Source: Gemmatimonadota bacterium (lineage in GTDB: Bacteria > Gemmatimonadota > Gemmatimonadetes > Longimicrobiales > Gaopeijiaceae). Taken from it: 10,415 bases of DNA. The stretch's first letter is position 1. The number at the start of each line of letters is the position of its first letter. The stretch spans positions 1-10,415 of the forward strand of contig JAUQOX010000095.1 of the NCBI GenBank assembly GCA_030550695.1, in the 5' to 3' direction. The notes under the pieces were generated by a model. That model searched no databases and had not been told where the DNA came from. It saw nothing but the letters and a program-made list of their open reading frames with translations. Below are positions 7,549 to 10,415 of this stretch, piece by piece. Made by a program: the position numbers and the translations under genes.

Positions 7549-8062
7549 ATTGCGGTAGATAGATCCGAGAGATGATCCCCGGGCCGGCAATCTCTTCCAG
7601 GAGGGCGGAAATCTCGGCTACCAGAGCCTCCCGTCGGTGGATGTCCGCCAACTCCTCCACCGTCTTCGAACCGAGATATGCCAGAAGGCTGTGTCGGAAG
7701 GGGATGTCCAGGGCCGCCAGTTGGGGAACCAGCTTGGGGTTGCTGGGCTGCAGGGCCACCGAGATCAGCAGATACCGGGTCCCCTCCGAACCGGCGGGGT
7801 TGACCACCAGATTCTCCAGGACGTGCAGAGCGGGCGCAGCCGAGCCATGTCCTCCGCCGTGACCTCCTCCCCCACCGCCCACGGCGGCCTCGCTCTTCCG
7901 CTCCGCCATCCACTTACCCGCAGGAGCTCCCAAGAACACAGCTCCTACTCCTCCCCCCACCCCGCTGGCCAGCAGGGCCAGGATCAGAGGGAGAACGAGC
8001 CCGCCCTTCCCCGAGGAGCCCGCCCCCATCGGTTCTCCCCCCTGGACCGGTTCGTCTGCCAT
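7535..8062 (-). CDS. fliL: Flagellar basal body-associated protein FliL
   Basis: FliL is a single-pass membrane protein surrounding the stator units that aids torque generation. Read from the ATG at 8062 it has 175 residues: a short polar amino terminus, one membrane helix at about 21-43, a linker with a glycine/histidine run (GGGGGGHGGGHG, 62-73), and a periplasmic domain from about 78. That domain has family-like features LENLVVNPAGSEGTRYLLIS and a carboxy end ISRIYLPQYVLQ. The ATG is preceded by GGAAG-type purines. The frame is open upstream to 8152, but that extension is arginine/glycine-rich and unlike FliL. The gene follows a 325-base gap after flgE and overlaps fliM by 14 bases. The weak sequence conservation of FliL makes position in the cluster part of the evidence. 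Confidence 0.9.
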   Translation of the reverse strand: MADEPVQGGEPMGAGSSGKGGLVLPLILALLASGVGGGVGAVFLGAPAGKWMAERKSEAAVGGGGGGHGGGHGSAAPALHVLENLVVNPAGSEGTRYLLISVALQPSNPKLVPQLAALDIPFRHSLLAYLGSKTVEELADIHRREALVAEISALLEEIAGPGIISRIYLPQYVLQ

Positions 8063-8281
8063 GGTCTTCCGCTTCCTTCCGTCCCGTGGGCCATCACCCC
8101 AACTCCGCCCTCCCATGGGCAGGGGGTGTACCACCTCCCGGAGGCCCCCCACCGGACTCCCCCAATGAAACGCAACCTTAGGTATCCCATAGGGTTAGCG
8201 AGGATGACCCGGCCGAAACCGGTGGCTCTCGTGCTCCGGGGCTTCGGGATTGGGGGGAATTCTCTTCCGCCCTGCCGCGGA
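8063..8281 (-). other. Non-coding leader upstream of fliL
   Basis: No convincing gene is present here, and in particular no flbD/swrD, motA or motB. On the minus strand the stretch is GC-rich with several short inverted repeats. An imperfect dyad lies at 8174-8196 (outer arms AACC and GGTT). I searched by eye for sigma-28, sigma-54 and housekeeping promoters and found no good match. Because a terminator-like hairpin precedes it, a promoter or processing site for the fliL-flhF unit could lie here, but that is inference. Confidence 0.5.
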
Positions 8282-8343
8282 GGCTTTTTCCCGCCGAGGC
8301 CCGAAAAGCCACCGGCCCCGGTTCCCTGGGGAACCGGGGCCGG
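8282..8343 (-). terminator. Probable intrinsic terminator after flgE
   Basis: On the minus strand, 45 bases after the flgE stop, lies a perfect 15-base-pair inverted repeat: arms 8329-8343 and 8312-8326, arm sequence CCGGCCCCGGTTCCC, with a two-base centre. It is followed by TGGC and a run of four T (8304-8307). A second weaker hairpin (GGCTTTT with AAAAGCC, 8282-8310) overlaps the T run. The short T tract makes it a moderate rather than strong terminator; partial read-through into fliL or a role in mRNA protection is possible. Confidence 0.65.
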
Positions 8344-8345
8344 CT

Positions 8346-8369
8346 GGCCCCCAAGGGGCCTCCTGGAGG
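8346..8369. repeat. Two short hairpins between flgE and the terminator
   Basis: GGCCCC-CAA-GGGGCC (8346-8360) and CCTCC-T-GGAGG (8359-8369) are perfect short inverted repeats sharing two bases. They sit directly before the 15-base-pair hairpin in the flgE transcript, so the 3' end of flgE mRNA would carry a series of stem-loops. Confidence 0.5.
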
Positions 8370-8387
8370 GCTCCCAACTTAGGCCAC

Positions 8388-9635
8388 TCAGCGCTTCAGA
8401 TTGACCACCTCCTGGAGCATCTCGTCCGCCGTGCTGATCACCCGCGCGTTCGATTGGAACCCCCGTTGCGCCGTGATCATGTTGGTGAACTCCTGGGCCA
8501 GGTCCACATTGGACATTTCCAAGGCCCCCGAGATGATGGTGGACTGGCTCCCTTCGCCGGCAAATCCCAGGACGGCGGCTCCCGAATTGGCGGAGACTTC
8601 GTACATGTTGTCGCCTACCCGGATGAGGCCGGCAGGATTGTTGAAGTCGGCCAGGACGATTTGGCCCAGCGTCAGGGTCACCCCATTGGTGAAAGCCCCG
8701 GTGATGGTACCCGTGTTGTCGATGCTGATACGCTGGAGGTCACCCATGGTGTAGCCGTCCTGCTCCTTCAGCACCGCCGTGGAGGGGGAGGCGAACTGCG
8801 AAAGCCCCGCGATGCTCCCCTCCTTGCCGAAGTCGATGGTGATGGAAACGTCCTTGGCTCCGCTGTCGGGCGTGAACACGAAGGGTCTGTCGGGAATAGG
8901 ACCGGTAAGCCGCCCCTGATCGTCGAAGGTCAGCGTACCGCGGTCCCCCGACACCACCGTGCCGTTGGTCACCGTCACCGTGTAGTCCCAGGTGGTCTGA
9001 CCCGTCTTCTCGAAGGTGATGGTCAGCTGGTAGCGGGCACCCATGGCATCGTAGACGGTGATGGTGGTCTCGCGGGTGGCGCCCTCCGGAGCTTCAGCGT
9101 TTAGGTTACCCGCAAGGCTTACCTTCTCGGTGGCCTTGGCAGCCGACTTCTGGCCGAAGGGGAGGCGAATGTCCCGGATCTCGTCGGTGAGCACGCCGTC
9201 CACGGCCAAGCGACCCTGGACCACGAACCCGTTGGTGGAAGCCACCAGACGCCCATGGGCGTCCAACTGGAAGTTTCCCGACCTGGTGAAGTACTTGCTC
9301 ACCCCGTCGGAAACCACGAAGAAGGAGTCCCCTTGGATGGCCAGGTCGGTGGTGACCCCGGTGGTTTCCAGATTCCCCTGGGTGAAGAGGAGATCGATGG
9401 ATCCGATGTTCATCCCCAACCCCACCTGGACCGGGTTGACCCCCCCGGAGACGTCGCTGGAATCCCCCGGCGGTCGGCTGGCCCCTTGAACCAACTGGGC
9501 GAAGGCTTCCTCGAAGGTCACCCGGCTCGCCTTGAACCCCACCGTGTTCACATTGGCAATGTTGTTGCCGATGACGTCCATCCGGACCTGGTGGTTCCGC
9601 AGGCCCGACACGCCGGAGAACAGGGACCGCATCAT
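8388..9635 (-). CDS. flgE: Flagellar hook protein FlgE
   Basis: FlgE polymerises outside the cell into the curved hook that joins rod and filament, and is exported by the apparatus encoded downstream. The 415-residue product starts with the rod/hook amino-terminal motif (SLFSGVSGLRNHQVRMDVIG, then NNIANVNTVGFK). It has the FlgE central region with GDSFFVVSDG and YFTRSGNFQLDAHGRLV, a variable beta-rich middle (about 160-310), and the conserved carboxy-terminal helix (SNVDLAQEFTNMITAQRGFQ, then SNARVIST). The first of two adjacent ATG codons (9635) is used because AAGGAGG lies 9 bases upstream. It begins 18 bases after the flgD stop. The length matches short FlgE proteins without large inserts. 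FlgF/FlgG also share these terminal motifs, but position after flgD and overall length favour FlgE. Confidence 0.95.
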   Translation of the reverse strand: MMRSLFSGVSGLRNHQVRMDVIGNNIANVNTVGFKASRVTFEEAFAQLVQGASRPPGDSSDVSGGVNPVQVGLGMNIGSIDLLFTQGNLETTGVTTDLAIQGDSFFVVSDGVSKYFTRSGNFQLDAHGRLVASTNGFVVQGRLAVDGVLTDEIRDIRLPFGQKSAAKATEKVSLAGNLNAEAPEGATRETTITVYDAMGARYQLTITFEKTGQTTWDYTVTVTNGTVVSGDRGTLTFDDQGRLTGPIPDRPFVFTPDSGAKDVSITIDFGKEGSIAGLSQFASPSTAVLKEQDGYTMGDLQRISIDNTGTITGAFTNGVTLTLGQIVLADFNNPAGLIRVGDNMYEVSANSGAAVLGFAGEGSQSTIISGALEMSNVDLAQEFTNMITAQRGFQSNARVISTADEMLQEVVNLKR

Positions 9636-9653
9636 GACTCGTACCCTCCTTCT

Positions 9654-10328
9654 TTATGCGTCTTGGCTCCGGGTGATGACCTCCACCACGCCGGACAAGG
9701 GAATCTCCACACCACCTGCCAGCAACACAGGCCCTTGGGGGCCATAGCGTATGCCGTCCACCACCAACCGGGAGAAGGTCTGGACCGGCACTCGCTCTCC
9801 CTCCGAGCTCATCACCACCACCTCATAGCGGTACCGCCCGGCGGACAGGCCGGAGCTCGCTTCTCCCAACAGGATTTCGTTACGGCCCGGGCTCAGCCAA
9901 CCCAGATCCTGCCTGCCCAACTCCTTGCCGTTCTCGTCCAGGACCTTCAGGATTCCATACCCTCCCTGTCCCCCTACTCCCACCGTAACCCTTTCCCCAC
10001 CGGCACCGCTCAGGACGAGGGTATCGCCCGCCGCCAGGATCTCCCGACCCAGCAGGCCGAGGGCCGCCGTGGCGTTCAGGATCGTCACCGAGGCGGCGTC
10101 GGCCGCTTCCTGCTTCCCCAGCTTCTCGTTGATCTGGATGAGCTGCTCCAGGCTGGAGAATTGGGCCAATTGAGCCGCAAACTCTTCCCCCCGCATGGGA
10201 TTCAGGGGATCCTGGTGCCTCAATTGGGCCACGAGGAGCCGGAGGAACTCATCCTTTCCCATGACGCCTCCCCTTCGGCCTCCCGCCGGTGCATCGGGCG
10301 GTGTCATGCCCAGCACTCCCTCCATCAT
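9654..10328 (-). CDS. flgD: Hook capping / scaffold protein FlgD
   Basis: FlgD caps the growing hook and is needed for FlgE subunits to assemble; it is later replaced by hook-filament junction proteins. Read from the ATG at 10328 it has 224 residues. The family hallmark is at about 23-70: GKDEFLRLLVAQLRHQDPLN, PMRGEEFAAQLAQFSSLEQL, then IQINEKL. It is followed by a beta-rich carboxy-terminal part with a tudor/FnIII-like pattern (GYGILKVLDENGKELGRQDL; LSAGRYRYEV). This start was chosen over one 11 codons upstream because AAGGAG lies 8 bases before it. The last 30 residues (RLVVDGIRYGPQGPVLLAGG onward) end in a pattern common in FlgD of Bacillota. It is followed closely by flgE. Confidence 0.95.
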   Translation of the reverse strand: MMEGVLGMTPPDAPAGGRRGGVMGKDEFLRLLVAQLRHQDPLNPMRGEEFAAQLAQFSSLEQLIQINEKLGKQEAADAASVTILNATAALGLLGREILAAGDTLVLSGAGGERVTVGVGGQGGYGILKVLDENGKELGRQDLGWLSPGRNEILLGEASSGLSAGRYRYEVVVMSSEGERVPVQTFSRLVVDGIRYGPQGPVLLAGGVEIPLSGVVEVITRSQDA

Positions 10329-10367
10329 GAGCCACGCTCCTTCCCGCGTTCCCGATGCCAAGGACTA

Positions 10368-10415
10368 TCACTCCTGGTTGACCACGAATCCCCCTGGCCC
10401 ACGGAGCCGCGGCGC
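10368..10415 (-). CDS. 3' end of an upstream gene, possibly fliK
   Basis: One minus-strand frame is open from the window edge to a TGA at 10370-10368, reading APRLRGPGGFVVNQE. By gene order in Bacillota this should be the carboxy end of fliK (hook-length control). Fifteen residues do not allow family recognition. A second frame is also open and ends at a TGA overlapping the flgD start (10327-10325), so the choice of frame is uncertain. Confidence 0.3.
   Translation of the reverse strand, partial: APRLRGPGGFVVNQE

Noticed and set aside
7984..8190. A 68-codon minus-strand frame in the gap upstream of fliL, considered as a small flbD-like gene
   Set aside because: The product is rich in G, R and W, lacks the FlbD pattern, and half of it overlaps fliL in another frame.
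8161..8230. Possible sigma-54 or sigma-28 promoter or cyclic-di-GMP riboswitch before fliL
   Set aside because: The best GG...GC pair (TGGGATACCTAAGGTTGC) has the wrong spacing for sigma-54, no CTAAA/CCGATA pair is present for sigma-28, and the conserved core of the cyclic-di-GMP riboswitch was not found.
8264..8290. Plus-strand terminator-like hairpin (CTTCCGC, six-base loop, GCGGAGG, then CTTTTT)
   Set aside because: No plus-strand gene precedes it and the stem includes a wobble pair; it probably reflects GC-rich intergenic sequence.
7637..9104. Plus-strand open frames crossing the fliL-flgE gap (7637-8404 and 8250-9104)
   Set aside because: They run antisense through fliL and flgE and cover the gap only by chance; their translations show no recognisable domain and there is no clear ribosome site.

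Overview
The window holds one contiguous flagellar export/basal-body gene cluster, all read on the minus strand, so transcription runs from high to low coordinates. In transcription order it contains: a short 3' remnant that may be fliK, flgD (hook cap), flgE (hook protein), a 325-base gap with stacked hairpins, fliL, fliM, fliN, a fused fliO/fliP reading frame, fliQ, fliR, flhB, flhA, and the first 202 codons of an flhF-type GTPase cut off by the window start. The DNA is GC-rich. No rRNA, tRNA, CRISPR array or mobile element was seen.

The order flgD-flgE-fliL-fliM-fliN-fliO/P-fliQ-fliR-flhB-flhA-flhF is the Bacillota (Firmicutes) 'fla/che' arrangement. It is a reduced version: flbD/swrD, motA/motB, cheY and a FliY-type switch protein, often found in such clusters, are absent here. 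High GC, compact genes and GTG starts would fit a deep-branching or thermophilic Bacillota lineage. That placement is inference from synteny and composition only.

Layout: 10368-10415 is the possible end of fliK. 9654-10328 and 8388-9635 encode the hook cap and hook. 8063-8387 is the only substantial non-coding stretch; it carries strong hairpins just after flgE (a probable minus-strand terminator) and an unassigned leader before fliL. 6128-8062 encodes FliL and the C-ring proteins FliM and FliN. 2685-6112 encodes the type III export gate core (FliO/FliP, FliQ, FliR, FlhB), followed by FlhA and FlhF. From fliL onward the genes overlap or are separated by only a few bases (GTGA overlaps at fliM/fliN and flhB/flhA, a one-base overlap at fliR/flhB), which suggests translational coupling and stoichiometric assembly of the gate.

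The two most notable points are (1) FliO and FliP joined in one uninterrupted frame with a signal-peptide-like segment at the junction, and (2) an FlhF homologue that appears to lack the helical N domain and has divergent GTP-binding motifs. I saw no unknown non-flagellar system.
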